Shown here: positions 11,243 to 22,446 of the stretch, piece by piece
How positions within the stretch are numbered: position 1 is the first letter of the stretch
Layout of the letters: each line of letters starts with the position of its first letter
Source of the DNA: Symsagittifera roscoffensis
Taxonomy: Eukaryota; Xenacoelomorpha; Acoela; Convolutidae
DNA: 64,000 nucleotides
Direction of reading: 5' to 3'
Assembly (NCBI RefSeq): GCF_963678635.1
Contig: NC_087062.1
Span: 81,444,751 to 81,508,750 of the forward strand
Position numbers and translations under genes: made by a program
Notes under the pieces: model-generated
The model's database searches: none
Seen by the model: the letters and a program-made list of their open reading frames with translations, nothing else
What the model was told of the DNA's origin: nothing

Positions 11243-12746
11243 GTCAGTTGGCTTAATTATAATTAATGCCCAATCGTTGGCAACATCTGTGACCTTGAGC
11301 AATTTAATCGGTCAAAAACTACAGCATTTTAGTTCAATGATTTTGTTATAAATCGTTTGTAAGTGTCGAATTCAGTGAAAAACGAAAATCCGACGTCGGA
11401 ATGAGCAGTTTTCGGTTAAATAACATCGTTCAGATGAATTGACCAAAAATGATATTGCCAACAATTTGGCATTAACTATTCTTTGAAACTGATTTTTTGC
11501 CCAATAAAAATTGAATCAATGAGAAAGCTTGTCGCCGATTGGCGCTAACAGGCTCTAACGTTCGTATAAAGTCCACACTTTCTGCTGGCAAGCTCGCAAG
11601 ATCTTGGCGTGATTGCGACGGTGAGTGTATTGCGATTTGTCTTTAAATCTGAATCGTCGTTTCACGTGAGTTAACACCATAAGAGTGAAATAATTATAAT
11701 TCAGTAACTAAGGAAATGACGTTCTATTACCGATAATCAGGGGCGAAGAATTTAGGGGGGGGGGGGTTCGGACGCCTCCCCCCCCCCCCCCCCCTCAGGG
11801 ATGCGACCCCCTGCCGACCCAAAGGGTCTCCTTTGTACTATTTTGAGATATTCATTTTTGGCTGACGGACCTTAAAGTCTTTATAAGGGAGCCTTCGGCG
11901 CCAATATATACTAACTTAGAAGGGGGAGTGCGCGCCCAAAAAACCGCTATTTTTGGTCAAAAGTTTCCAAAAAGTGTCTTAAAACGCCTTTTTTGGCCTG
12001 TTTTTTCAAAATTTTGCCTGCGGCGTAGAAAATTTGGGCAATACAGGGTCTTTTTAGTGCTTTGGGAGGGCTAGGAAAATCAATTTGTTCGACTTACAAA
12101 AAAAGGTCGACAAAATTTTAGAATTTTTTTTGAAAATCCCCCCCTCGATAAAATCCTAGATTCGCCCCTGATAATCATCAAAACATTTTTCGATGAAGAC
12201 CTGCAAATTTTTGTTTATTTGTCTGGGCTGTGAATGGTTTTAATTTTTTTTACTGATGCGCAGTGAAAGAAAATTAGTTTCAGCATGCAAGTGTAAGTTG
12301 TGAACCTACGATAACGCCATATGCTCCCTTACCCAAAATATTTCTCACATTATGAAAACAAATGAGCTTTCAAACTGTGTTTGGAGGAGCGGCTCGAAAG
12401 ATTTTGTGCAAAAATACATTTTTCAGCTCCGTTTTGACTTTGTAGAGTAAAATGGTACCAAGAAGCCCTAAGTTTGTACAGATGTAACGAAAACCCGAGC
12501 AAAACATGGCGACTTTTTGGTGATATTAATGAAGAAATTAAAAGGAGAAGGATTGAAAAATCGCCCCTCTCTTTGACAACACGCTGATATGATTAAAAGT
12601 AAGAATTGGTTTTTTTTAAAGCCGAACAAGCGATATATTTGTCATCTCGCTTGTTCGGCTTTATATCGCTTGTTCGACCAGCAACCCCCCGCCTCCCCAA
12701 CACCCCCCCCCCCCCTAAATGTGTTTGTGAATGGTTTATGGTTTAG
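11243..12746 (+). other. Intron before the last exon
   Basis: The intron runs from donor GTCAGT to acceptor GGTTTAG and holds one M1 MITE (11738-12170). Near its 3' end at about 12623-12675 the word GCCGAACAAGCGATATA is followed by its near-complement, a short palindrome. Nothing else was recognised. Confidence 0.6.
11738..12170 (-). mobile_element. hAT-like MITE (family M1)
   Basis: The left end is CAGGGGCGAAGAATTTAGG and the right end ATCCTAGATTCGCCCCTG. The inner blocks (GACCCAAAGGGTC, TTCGGCGCCAATATATACTA, AAAAAGGTCGAC) are in family order. The flanks share ATAAT but not a clean 8-bp duplication in the expected register. Confidence 0.8.
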
Positions 12747-13025
12747 GTGTTTGTGATGGACTATTTCTCCACTCCGCTGGACGAGACTTACTTTGCCAAC
12801 AGACGCAAGCCAGATACATCGGAAAACAGAGTATGGGCCACTGCTTTGGCCATAGTATGGCTCACCCACAACTGCGCCCCTTTTCAGCCCGAGTGGACTC
12901 TACTGGCGAGCAAAGCCGACCGGTGGCTGGCCAATCAGAAACTGCCGCGCGGTTTCACCGTGCCCGAAATAAAAACATCTGCATATCAAGTATTGAGTCT
13001 GTTATCGCATCAGCAAAACAAGTAG
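12747..13025 (+). CDS. VWA5B-like gene, last exon (C-terminal domain)
   Basis: The acceptor GGTTTAG precedes 12747 and the frame ends at a TAG. The 92 residues begin VFVMDYFSTPLDETYFANRR and contain VWATALAIVWL, then EWTLLASKADRWLANQKLPRG and a final helix-like segment. Trp-Ala-Thr-Ala-Leu-Ala followed by Glu-Trp and a Lys-Ala-x-x-Trp-Leu helix is the pattern I know from the C-terminal domain of vertebrate VWA5B1/VWA5B2, which carry VIT and von Willebrand A domains further N-terminal. Those domains would be left of this window. Exons A-F together give about 590-645 residues depending on the exon B end. A related VIT/VWA protein is the main alternative. Confidence 0.7.
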   Translation: MFVMDYFSTPLDETYFANRRKPDTSENRVWATALAIVWLTHNCAPFQPEWTLLASKADRWLANQKLPRGFTVPEIKTSAYQVLSLLSHQQNK

Positions 13026-13312
13026 TCACCAAACACATCAATCATCTCTATCTCTATTCTACTGTCGGTTAAGGCTACAGCTCTCAGCTTAGTTTACCGT
13101 CGGTCTGTTTGTCAGACAATCTCATCATCATCCAATCATGATCGTTTGCTTTCTGTTGTTTATGTTGTTTCATCGTCCAGTTAATTTCATAATTTAGCAA
13201 TTACTTAATTGTTTTCTGTTCAATTCATGTGAATTCAAATCGCTGTTTAATCGCTCTTTTTCAGTTTGTTTGCGACCGATGATCCACAAAAAATTAAGCT
13301 AGTTAAAAACAA
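13026..13312 (+). other. 3' flank of the VWA5B-like gene
   Basis: This probably includes the 3' UTR. I see no AATAAA within the first 280 bases; the nearest is at 13804-13809, inside the M2 element. No other feature was seen. Confidence 0.4.
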
Positions 13313-13940
13313 GATCTACTTAACAATCTCTCCCCCCCCCATGGTACCTACTTAAGAATATCCACCCCTATAAACAGGGGAGGATCTAGGACTTTCTCGA
13401 GGGGGGACGGATTTTCAAAAAAATTTCGAAATTTTGTTGACCGTTTTTTTTAGGTGCACCAAATTGATTTTCCGAGCTTTCCCCAAGCATTAAAAAGACC
13501 ATGCTTCGGTAAAATTTCCGGCGCCGGAGGCAAAATTTTGAAAAAACAGGCCAAAAAAGGCATTTTTAGACACTTTTTGGAAAAATTTGACCAAAAATAG
13601 CGTTTTTTTGGGCGCTCACTCCCCCCTCTAAATTAGTACATAATGGCGCTAAAAGCGCCTTTAAAAGTTTTTTAGGGTCCATCATCAAATATGGATTTCT
13701 CAAAATAGTACAAAGGGGGGACCCTTTGGGTCGGGAGGGGGTCGAATCCCTCAGGGGGGAGGCGTCTGCCCCCCACGCCCCCCTAAATCCGCCCCTGCCC
13801 ATAAATAAATACAGTAAAACATCACAGAGCTTTCTATTGAGAATTCTAATTTTGCTGCATTCTGATTGGTCGAAAAATCGACCATTTTAATCTACAACAA
13901 TCACCCTTTCTTGAAAGGGGTGGAGATTGTTAAGTAGATC
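13313..13940. mobile_element. M2 element with an M1 MITE inserted in it
   Basis: A perfect 16-base terminal inverted repeat, GATCTACTTAACAATC, occurs at 13313-13328 and, inverted, at 13925-13940. Between the ends is a complete M1 MITE (13375-13797). Without that insert and its duplication the element is about 200 bases, like the copy at 3795-3975, with which it shares GCTGCATTCTGATTGGTCGA. Confidence 0.75.
13375..13797 (+). mobile_element. hAT-like MITE (family M1), near-complete
   Basis: The left end is CAGGGGAGGATCTAGGAC and the right end CCTAAATCCGCCCCTG. The flanking 8-mers CCTATAAA (13367-13374) and CCCATAAA (13798-13805) match at 7 of 8 positions, as expected for an old hAT target duplication. 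The interior has the family's GTCGACC-like, GCGCC and GGACCCTTTGGGTCGG blocks and encodes no transposase. Confidence 0.8.
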
Positions 13941-14030
13941 CACAAAACATATAGACGAAACTCGGCACTCAAAAAATAACCCAGAAATAATTTTCTCCGA
14001 CGGACCGAAGAAAACAAAAAAATTTTATGT

Positions 14031-14433
14031 TCCTCCCCCGCAGGGATTCGACCCCCTGCCGACCCAAAGGGTCCCCCCCCTGGTACTTTTTAAGAAATCC
14101 ATTTTTGGCCGACCGACCCTAAAATTTTTCTAAAGGCGCCTTTGGTGCCAATTTATACTAACTTTGAGACGGATGAGCGCGCGCCAGAAAAAACGCGATT
14201 TTTTTTTGTCAAAATTTTCCAAAAAGTGCCCAAAAACGGCGCTTTTACAATCTGTTTTTTCAAAAACTTACCTGAGGCGCTGAAAATTTGGCAAAAACAG
14301 CGTCTTTTTGGTGCTTTAGGAGAACTCGGAGCTCGGAAAATCATTTTTTTTGACCTAAAAAAAGGTCAAAAAATTTTCAAATTTTTTTTTGAAAATCCAC
14401 CCCCCCCTCGAGAAAATCCTAAATCCACCCCTG
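14031..14433 (-). mobile_element. hAT-like MITE (family M1), left-truncated, duplication copy 1
   Basis: It begins inside the family at CCCCCGCAGGGATTCGACCC, runs through GGCGCCTTTGGTGCC and ends CCTAAATCCACCCCTG. The terminal inverted repeat at the left is missing. Confidence 0.75.
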
Positions 14434-14746
14434 TTTACGTTATAATAGATTTTTTATTCTAAGAAAAAAACCCTCATCTGACCGAGTGAGTAATATTGGT
14501 TGTCTTACGAGAAATTTAGGGGGGTGGTGGTGTTTGTTCTTTTGGTCACTTTTCAAACATCCAAATCTTCAAGAAGATTCATATAAAGCAAGTGCATATA
14601 TTCGACCGTTTCACTACTTTGGGACCCATGAATGATGAAAAATTTCATAATCGTTTTTGAAATGTGAAAGGCGTTTTTGAAATGTGAAAGGCTTGCTCTT
14701 GCTGTTTTTGGTGTTAACTTTTGGCTGTCCAACTATAACTTGAACT

Positions 14747-14794
14747 AAGTTAACATCCCCCCTCCCAAAGCCGTTGGGGGGAGGATGTTAACTT
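14747..14794. repeat. Hairpin of M3 element, duplication copy 1
   Basis: AAGTTAACATCC followed by C-rich sequence faces G-rich sequence ending GGATGTTAACTT, giving a 12-bp perfect stem plus an imperfect C/G extension. In this copy the rest of the M3 element has lost about 52 bases. Confidence 0.7.
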
Positions 14795-14986
14795 GGTTCT
14801 AATTTGGAATTTTTCAGCCAATCGGGTGGAGGATCTTAACTTGGTCTATTGGGGGGGGGGGGGTACATAATACATAATTTTTACCAAGAGCAACTTTGCT
14901 ACCTATTGAAAGATTTCTTTCAAGATGAAGTGGAGTCAAGTCCAGTGAGCAGAATCTGTCGACAACTAATGGTAATGATACATGTG

Positions 14987-15071
14987 GGTCGGGAGGGGGT
15001 CGAGAGGGGGTCGGGAGGGGGTCGGGTCGAATCCCTTCCCGAGGGATTCGACCCGGAGGGGGTCGGGTCGA
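14987..15071. repeat. G-rich scrambled junction of the tandem duplication
   Basis: It is made of repeated GGGTCGGGAGGGGGTCG pieces copied from the M1 right end. It includes a perfect 14-bp inverted repeat with a 5-base loop at 15023-15055 (arm CGGGTCGAATCCCT). Several runs of three or more G on the plus strand could form a quadruplex. Confidence 0.8.
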
Positions 15072-15379
15072 ACCTTTGGGTCGGGAGGGGGTCGAAACCC
15101 TCAGGGGGGAGGCGTCTGCCCCCCACGCCCCCCTAAATCCGCCCCTGCCCATAAATAAATACAGTAAAACATCACAGAGCTTTCTATTGAGAATTCTAAT
15201 TTTGCTGCATTCTGATTGGTCGAAAAATCGACCATTTTAATCTACAACAATCACCCTTTCTTGAAAGGGGTGGAGATTGTTAAGTAGATCCACAAAACAT
15301 ATAGACGAAACTCGGCACTCAAAAAATAACCCAGAAATAATTTTCTCCGACGGACCGAAGAAAACAAAAAAATTTTATG

Positions 15380-15782
15380 TTCCTCCCCCGCAGGGATTCG
15401 ACCCCCTGCCGACCCAAAGGGTCCCCCCCTGGTACTTTTTAAGAAATCCATTTTTGGCCGACCGACCCTAAAATTTTTCTAAAGGCGCCTTTGGTGCCAA
15501 TTTATACTAACTTTGAGACGGATGAGCGCGCGCCAGAAAAAACGCGATTTTTTTTTGTCAAAATTTTCCAAAAAGTGCCCAAAAACGGCGCTTTTACAAT
15601 CTGTTTTTTCAAAAACTTACCTGAGGCGCTGAAAATTTGGCAAAAACAGCGTCTTTTTGGTGCTTTAGGAGAACTCGGAGCTCGGAAAATCATTTTTTTT
15701 GACCTAAAAAAAGGTCAAAAAATTTTCAAATTTTTTTTTGAAAATCCACCCCCCCCTCGAGAAAATCCTAAATCCACCCCTG
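15380..15782 (-). mobile_element. hAT-like MITE (family M1), duplication copy 2
   Basis: The same truncated MITE as at 14031-14433, carried along in the tandem duplication. It differs by one C in the GTCCCCCC run. Confidence 0.75.
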
Positions 15783-16090
15783 TTTACGTTATAATAGATT
15801 TTTTATTCTAAGAAAAAAACCCTCATCTGACCGAGTGAGTAATATTGGTTGTCTTACGAGAAATTTAGGGGGGTGGTGGTGTTTGTTCTTTTGGTCACTT
15901 TTCAAACATCCAAATCTTCAAGAAGATTCATATAAAGCAAGTGCATATATTCGACCGTTTCACTACTTTGGGACCCATGAATGATGAAAAATTTCATAAT
16001 CGTTTTTGAAATGTGAAAGGCGTTTTTGAAATGTGAAAGGCTTGCTCTTGCTGTTTTTGGTGTTAACTTTTGGCTGTCCAACTATAACTT

Positions 16091-16244
16091 GATCTAAGTT
16101 AACATCCCCCCTCCCAAAGCCGTTGGGGGGAGGATGTTAACTTGGTTCTAATTTGGAATTTTTCAGCCAATCGAATATTTTACATGCAGCGCTTAACAAA
16201 TTTTATTTAAATTGAGCGCATGGGTGGAGGATCTTAACTTGGTC
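16091..16244. mobile_element. Small inverted-repeat element (family M3), intact copy
   Basis: The left end is GATCTAAGTTAACATCC and the right end, reverse-complemented, GACCAAGTTAAGATCC. The left part also folds on itself (16096-16143). A related stretch lies inverted at about 52470-52560 in the tandem array, where TTAAGATCCTCCACCCCAGCG and AATAAAATTTGG recur. Similarity of its ends to M2 (GATCT..TTAACAAT) suggests the two families are related. Confidence 0.5.
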
Positions 16245-16387
16245 TATTGGGGGGGGGGGGGGGGTACATAATACATAATTTTTTACCAAGAGCAACTTTG
16301 CTACCTATTGAAAGATTTCTTTCAAGATGAAGTGGAGTCAAGTCCAGTGAGCAGAATCTGTCGACAACTAATGGTAATGATACATGT

Positions 16388-17030
16388 GTGTAGCATGTTG
16401 AGCTGGCACAAAAACAACCGTTTCTAGCAGAAACATATCTTTTTGCAACTGGAACCTGTATTTTTTTTGGGGAACCCAGTAACATATAAATATATATTAA
16501 AATAATGAAGATTTACGAGTAAAAATGATAACAAGCACCGAGTTTATCTTGTGTTTCTCAAATGCTAAAAACTGGTGTTTCTCACCAATGCGGATCTTAT
16601 CACTACAATTTGGCTTAGCTGTTGGTTTTTGGCTCTCCAATATCTTTTACACACTGAGATGTATCACTCAAATTGTTCCTAAAAAGTAATCTTAATAAAT
16701 CCAATTCAACTGAACGCTGAGACCTGCATTTTGATTAAAATTTTAAAGCAAAATTTGTCTAGGAAAGTTCATTTGTTAACTTTAACTTTTTCCAAAAAAC
16801 TTAATGTGCAGTCGAACTAGGTCAAAAGAAGTTTCAATAATCATAACCCCAATCGCCGAAAAAAATCTGTGAAAAGCAACTTCGTTCCTGGAATTGATTT
16901 GATAGTTTAAATAAAACGTAGCTTATTTGTTTGTTTGAAGGGGTACTTCCTCAAATTCGGTTTTCCAATAATATTTGGCTCACAATTCGGCCGAAATAGT
17001 CAAACGATTTTCAATTTTTGACCCACACTG
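16388..17030. other. Non-coding, nothing recognised
   Basis: AT-rich intergenic sequence between the tandem duplication and the first minisatellite cluster. No exon, repeat or RNA gene was recognised. Confidence 0.4.
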
Positions 17031-17034
17031 AGAG

Positions 17035-17480
17035 AGTCGAAAAAGATTTTGTTCGAACTAAAGTCTAATCGAGCCAATCAGGGTCAACTATGAGTCAAAC
17101 AAGGTCGATTCACAAGTTGAACGGTGTCAAATCAAGTGTCAACAAGTTTACATTGCCGAACAAGGTCAAAACAAGACTGAAATCGGGTCGGTCGATTCAT
17201 GAGTTGAGCAGGGTCGAACCATACATCAAAGAGAGAGGATAGAATTATGAATTGAACAGACTCAATTTCTGAGTTACACAGACTCGAAGTATGAATTGAG
17301 CAAGGTCAAATCATGAGTTTAACAGGGTCGAACCATGAGTCAAATCGGGTCGAATCATAGTCGGACAGGGTCGAATCATCTGAGCAGGTTCGGATGCTGG
17401 GTCAAGCAGGGACAAATCATGATTTAAACAGGGTCAAATCACAGGTGGGTCAGGTTCGACTCATGTGTCAATTGGTGTCA
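17035..17480 (+). repeat. Degenerate ~22-bp minisatellite, cluster 1
   Basis: About 20 diverged repeats of a motif close to AACAGGGTCGAATCATGAGTC, with spacing of 20-23 bases and substitutions in most copies. Confidence 0.8.
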
Positions 17481-20400
17481 CACCATGTCTATTTTCTGCG
17501 TTTATTTATAGAAATTCCTTGCTCTTTTGTTTTTTCTAAACATTTGATTTATTAGGTTTTCATTTTACTTGCAATCTTAATACAAATGCCCGCACAAAAC
17601 TGAAAAACCTTACTAAAAACAAGTTTTCCAACCGAAAGACAAATTTTGTTCTGATGAAAAGTTACCGCCATTTTTCTTTTGAAGCATAAATTATAGTTTA
17701 AACTTGGACTATTTAATTTCATTTAAATGTCGAAATAAAACAAAAAAGACGGTTTTTGGAAAAAAAACGGGCAATTGAATTCAAAAAAAATAAACAACAG
17801 AAAAATGAAAAGCTTCGAAACAAAATTCTGTAATTAAATATCTGAATATTTTTTTAACAATAAATTTTTGTTTTTTTTTCATAAAAAAATTCATTTCCAT
17901 GCCAAAATAAAGTGACAATAAATAATCTAATTATTGTAAACTTAATTTTAATATGAATTTTGCACAATACTTTTTGAATTTTTTGATAAACTTTTTTACC
18001 ATTCAAATGTAAAGTGAAGCTGTCAAAACTGTTTTTTGTTTCATTTAATTCATTTTTGTTTAACCTAATTCACACCATTTTTTGTATAACAAACATTACT
18101 CGCTCAAAATGGCAGAACAACTCAAAAATAGCATTACAAAGAAACCCGGCACCTGTTATTGTGTGGGAAACAAATTTATAAAAATAAAACCAAAACACGC
18201 CCAAATAAAAAATTTCTACAATTTTCAAGGATCAGACATTTAGAAGAGTAGAATTGGAAGACTTTAATTCATTCGTCTCAGTGAAAAATCAATTGAAGCT
18301 TTTGTAAATTAAAAAACATTACCGATAAGCCATGTTCAATCTTACATTTTTGGAAAAAAATTGCCGTCAAATGATCACGTAACTAGTCAAAAGCAATGTC
18401 TAAAAAAAGCAGCAACAGAGCTGTACAAGTAATGCAAAAAAGGTACATGGCTCGACATCGGTCGAAATCAAGCAGCACAATCACAAACTCAGACTAAATG
18501 AATTAGCAACAAAATGAAACAAAACTGCTCATATCAGAGCAAAACCTTGAATGTTCCGACTGCTTCTTAAGGATTATGGAGCAGTAATAACATTAAAAAT
18601 TTAAATGTAATAAAACAAAATGAAAACATTTTTTTTCTAAAACTTGAAAATTTTTATGAAAATAATCCCCCACACGCCATAAAGATCAAAAAGATAGATT
18701 TCGCTCCTTGTAACAAATCAAAATGGCAAACAAGCTTCTCTCAACCAATTTGGAACAATTTCTAAGACGGATTAACTCTCCGCTTACGCGTTAAAAGCGC
18801 GAAATATATTGCCGCGTTAATTGCCCAAATTGGCCAAAATGGCGATCTTTAACTTTAGGAAAAAAGATCACAAGTGAAACAGTTTTCAAGTTTGAGCTCA
18901 AGACAACAATACCTTTTGAAAGATATAAAAAATTTCCGTCAAAAGTTGCTAGTTGAAGAGTCAAAATTTGTCTGAAGAAAAACCCATCCCGAGCACAAAT
19001 ATTCCTTAACTTTTGTATCGAAAGTCGGAACAATAATTGAGTGATGAGCGTTACTGCAAAGCATTCAACAATTTTTCAAGCGCGCATTTCAACTCGTGTT
19101 CAATGTATGCGCCACGGAGCCAGTGTTTACGCCACTGCGCAAAACGTAAGGCATCAGTAAAAGCGTCCAATTGTGGACAAAACAGCTCGTTCAAGGTTAA
19201 AATCCTGAAGTTTTCGACTAGTAGTCATATTCTATGAAATATTTTCTCCTATTCAAGAAAACCTTTGAACTGTCAAATTAAAAAATTTTCCAATTTTTGC
19301 CACAAACTGCATTCAAACTAACTATTTTGTGTCTAGTAATGTTTTGAAAGCATCAACTAGCTTGTATCAAACCAATTTGGAGTTACTTTTTTTGATCGAT
19401 TTTGCGGTTTAGGTGATTTTTGAACAAAATATATCCACGCTCGGTACCCACGTTGATAACAGTTGACAACACAGAGCAAATCAGTACTGACTCGGAATTT
19501 CTGCAGCAATATTCAAAAATGCAGGTGTTCAACATATCTCAAACAGCGAAACTCATGGACCACCAATGTGCTTAGATTTATTTGTTCAGCACTGGATCAA
19601 TGATCACTAAGAGTTTATTATCAGTGATTAAGCGTAATAGCAGAGAAAAACTTGCGTTTCACTTTCAAGCTTTTTACTCTGCGTTTCACTTCCATATATA
19701 AATTTTTTAATTATTTTTATACGCCTCTTGAGCAAATTTTGAAGGGGTAATTAATCAGGCTACTTTGGTTATTGGGCACAATAGATACAGGATTCGAACC
19801 GGACAGGGTCTTATTTTGCGCAACAGGCAAAAAAAAAATTTCTTTTTACTTTAACTGATTTTGCTAAGATCAGCATTAAAAAACTCCAAAACGACTCTCG
19901 GCCAGGATTGAAGCAGTAATGTTTCACCATTGCAATATTTATTTCTGATTTCATCTCTAATCCGAGTCAAAGTAGCTCACTACAGTGAATGACACAGACA
20001 AAAAAAAACATTGGTGGTTTTTACTGCGTCACCTACTTGCTTAACTAATTTAACTTTCAAAACGATTTCGTTCAAAACTGCCATATTTCAGGCGCTTTCC
20101 TTGCCGGTGAAATAATTGTTTTTTTAGACTTAGGATATTTAAGTTATTCAATTGTTGCAAGAAAATTCGAAAAAAAAATTATTTGAAGAAACCTGGCCAT
20201 TTTCTATAAACCCATCAAAAAACAAAAACATATTTTTCATTTTTCGAAATTTAGGCTCATACTATATGTGCACAATCTCAGGTATGAAAAAACACAAGTG
20301 ATTGCATCAAGACGTACGATACGTTGAACTTACCGAAGGCTCTTTAAGTTGTTCAAAAAATTTTCAAAGTTTATGAAAATTCATAACTCAGCAATTAATA

Positions 20401-20620
20401 GGAGAACTTTTTGTGTATTCTAGCTCTTCATGACAGAAGTAAAATGCGATAACATTTGCGGCTAGAAGGGAATTAAAACTATCTGCTAGCCTCATTTTCG
20501 TTGGAATAAAAAAAGATAATCAACCCACTAAATTACAATTTTGAAAAACTTGACTACTGTTTACCTTAGTCATTAACTTTTGGAAAACATCGGAAATTAT
20601 GAATCAATTTATTTTTTGAC
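17481..20620. other. Intergenic, one repeat B copy, otherwise nothing recognised
   Basis: AT-rich sequence with many A and T runs. Apart from the repeat B copy at 18545-19035, I found no exon-like segment, RNA gene or transposon end. Confidence 0.45.
18545..19035 (-). repeat. Dispersed repeat B
   Basis: It is framed by GTTCCGACT (about 18555) and AGTCGGAAC (ending about 19031). The interior, read on the minus strand, has TTTTTCTTCAGACAAATTTTGAC, GAGCTCAAA-type, TTAACGCG and AATTGGTTGAGAGAAGC words shared with 23.5-24.1 kb. Similarity continues past the AGTCGGAAC word (GTTTTGCTCTGATATGAGCAG, minus strand, 18525-18546), so the true ends are not fixed. Confidence 0.6.
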
Positions 20621-20624
20621 TCAT

Positions 20625-20860
20625 AATTTGACCCAAGGCTTCGTTTGGACAAAAGTCTAAACATGAGTCAAAAAAGGCCATCTATTAGAAAAACAAAGCC
20701 GATTCATAAACTGATCAGTGTTGAACCGTGGGTCAAACAATTTCGCACTGTGAGTCAAACAGGGTCAAACCATGATTCAAAAAGGGTCAAATCTTGATTT
20801 GAACAGTGTCGAAGCATAGGTCAAAGAGCGCCAAAATATGAGTTGAGCAGACTCACATTA
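20625..20860 (+). repeat. Degenerate ~22-bp minisatellite, cluster 2
   Basis: The same motif family as at 17.0-17.5 kb (AACAGGGTCAAACCATGATTC and variants), about 10 diverged copies. Confidence 0.7.
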
Positions 20861-21049
20861 CGAGGGCAAACTGTGTGTTTTATCAATTGCGAGCGGATTC
20901 TGCAACAAGGATGATCTCTTTGTTCTTCATTTGTTCTTTCGTTTTCTTTCATCGTTCCGTCAAAATTTTAACATGTTTGAAGACTTGTCTATAGGATCCC
21001 AGAAACCTTGTGCGCCATTCCAGTGGTCAGTTTGGCATCGTAATGCAAT

Positions 21050-21270
21050 TGATGAGTTAAATGAGGAGGGTCAAAACTTGAGTTTAACAGGGTCGAATCA
21101 TGTATCAAACCGGGTTGAACCATATGTCGGACGGGGTCGAATCATGATAAGAACAGGTTCGGATGACGAGTCAAACACGGACAAATGATGAGTTGAACAG
21201 GGTCAAATCACATGTCGGTCAGGTTGGATCGGTGTCGAACCATGAGTCAAGCACGATCGGTTTCAATCTG
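21050..21270 (+). repeat. Degenerate ~22-bp minisatellite, cluster 3
   Basis: About 10 copies of AACAGGGTCGAATCATG-type repeats, separated from cluster 2 by about 190 bases of unrelated sequence. A few further weak copies lie near 21490-21550. Confidence 0.7.
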
Positions 21271-21893
21271 TGGCGAACCATATCTTTTTTTTTCCTACTA
21301 CATAAGTCCACAAAACAAGCAATTTTTATTAAAAACGAGTTTTTTTTCCTGCAATAATTTTCAGCCTAAAGACATAATTTTTTTTCTTGAAAAGTTATCA
21401 AAATTTTTTTTTACCTTGAAAACATAATTTATTGTTAAAAGTCAGAATATTTTATATTATGTGATAGTCGAACAGGAAAAAATGAATGATGACCGAGAGA
21501 GTCGAGCAAAATCGAAGGTGGACAATATTTGAAAAACTGGACATCGTTCGACCGTTTTGGTCGCATCATGATTCAAATAGCTTGTGGATACTGCGCTGAA
21601 GGCATAATATTAAATATATTTTGTAAGTCAAATCGTGATGAATCAACATTTTCGGTTATTCACATAATATCATATTTGAAATTAAACAATTTAAAATGTT
21701 TTTTATCGTTCAACTTAAACGGCTGACCGTTTTTTGGACCGTTATCTTATCGTGCTCCATAAAACAGATGGATTACTTTAGAACTGTTTTGATAAGAAAG
21801 ATTACAGAAACGATTGATTCAGCTGAGAGATTTCTCGAAAATTCTTTTCTGTGGTTCTTTGAAATTTTTTTTCTGGATTAGGTTTGATTTTGG

Positions 21894-21899
21894 TTTATT
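21894..21899 (-). promoter_or_regulatory. Likely polyadenylation signal of the lipocalin gene
   Basis: TTTATT on the plus strand reads AATAAA on the minus strand, about 130 bases downstream of the lipocalin stop codon, with T-rich plus-strand surroundings. Position and motif are the only evidence. Confidence 0.4.
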
Positions 21900-22027
21900 T
21901 CAACCAAAAAATTATTGAAGCAAAACGTTTGAGAAAGATCAAAACTCCAATTTAAAATGTAAAATGTGTAATTTCTTCTTGTGTAATTTTAATCAGCAAT
22001 TGCAAATCCTTTGGCAAGTTCAAGCTA

Positions 22028-22446
22028 TCAGTCCTCCAAAAAGCTCATAAGCTTTAAAAACATGTTCTGTTTTTCCGCTTGAATGGGTGGGCAGTTTTCA
22101 TGGTTGACGTTTACAAACTTCTTATTGATTCCATGCTGAGCAAGAGCCCCTTCAACTCGTTTCAGTTTTTCAGTGTCCTTTGGAAATCGATCACGAGATG
22201 CCAAAATCACGCATTCTGCTTTCATTATTCCTGCTACAGTTTGGCACGAGTACGAAAGAACGAAGTCTTTGTCGGCGTAAATGTTAAAGAAGTTAGGCTC
22301 GAGGTTCCGGATGACGCTATTTGAGATTGTGGCCGGGTTGAAATTGAAGGTATGCGTAGAAGGATCTGGCTGGGTCCCGTCAGCAACACTGCTAATGTAG
22401 CGGGACCCGTCGAATCCCGTGTTATTGACTCTAACATGACGCACAC
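22028..22446 (-). CDS. ApoD-type lipocalin, exon 2 (C-terminal)
   Basis: The acceptor TTTTCAG precedes 22446 on the minus strand. Its first two bases complete the Gly codon left by exon 1, and the frame runs 139 codons to a stop. Visible lipocalin marks: FFNIYADKDFVLSYSCQ, which corresponds to conserved region 2 (T/S-D-x-Y followed by a Tyr-x-Cys strand), and ECVILASRDRFP, which corresponds to conserved region 3 with its Arg. The C-terminal helix follows, and a late Cys (NCPP) suits the second disulfide. No intron breaks this exon, unlike many lipocalin genes, which split the barrel over several exons. Confidence 0.85.

Larger units (their letters stand above)
13722..16387 (+). repeat. Recent tandem duplication (~1.3 kb, two copies)
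   Basis: Copy 1 (about 13722-14986) and copy 2 (about 15072-16387) are nearly identical, offset 1349-1350 bases. I noted only a few single-base differences plus about 52 bases (around 16170-16222) present in copy 2 but absent from copy 1. Each copy carries an M1 MITE fragment and an M3 hairpin element. The left breakpoint is in the G-rich right end of the M1 element at 13375-13797. The junction at 14987-15071 is a scrambled repeat of that G-rich motif. Confidence 0.9.

Noticed and set aside
14142-14462. A 106-codon frame repeated at 15491-15811
   Set aside because: It lies wholly inside an M1 MITE and is duplicated with it; other M1 copies do not keep the frame open.
17035-17480. Regularly spaced repeats, CRISPR-like at first sight
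   Set aside because: The repeats abut each other with substitutions and no unique spacers, and the sequence is plainly eukaryotic; a minisatellite.
19775-19815. A tRNA-like T-arm on the minus strand (GGTTCGAATCC)
   Set aside because: The matching acceptor strand, D-arm and anticodon arm are absent upstream, so only the T-loop word is present.
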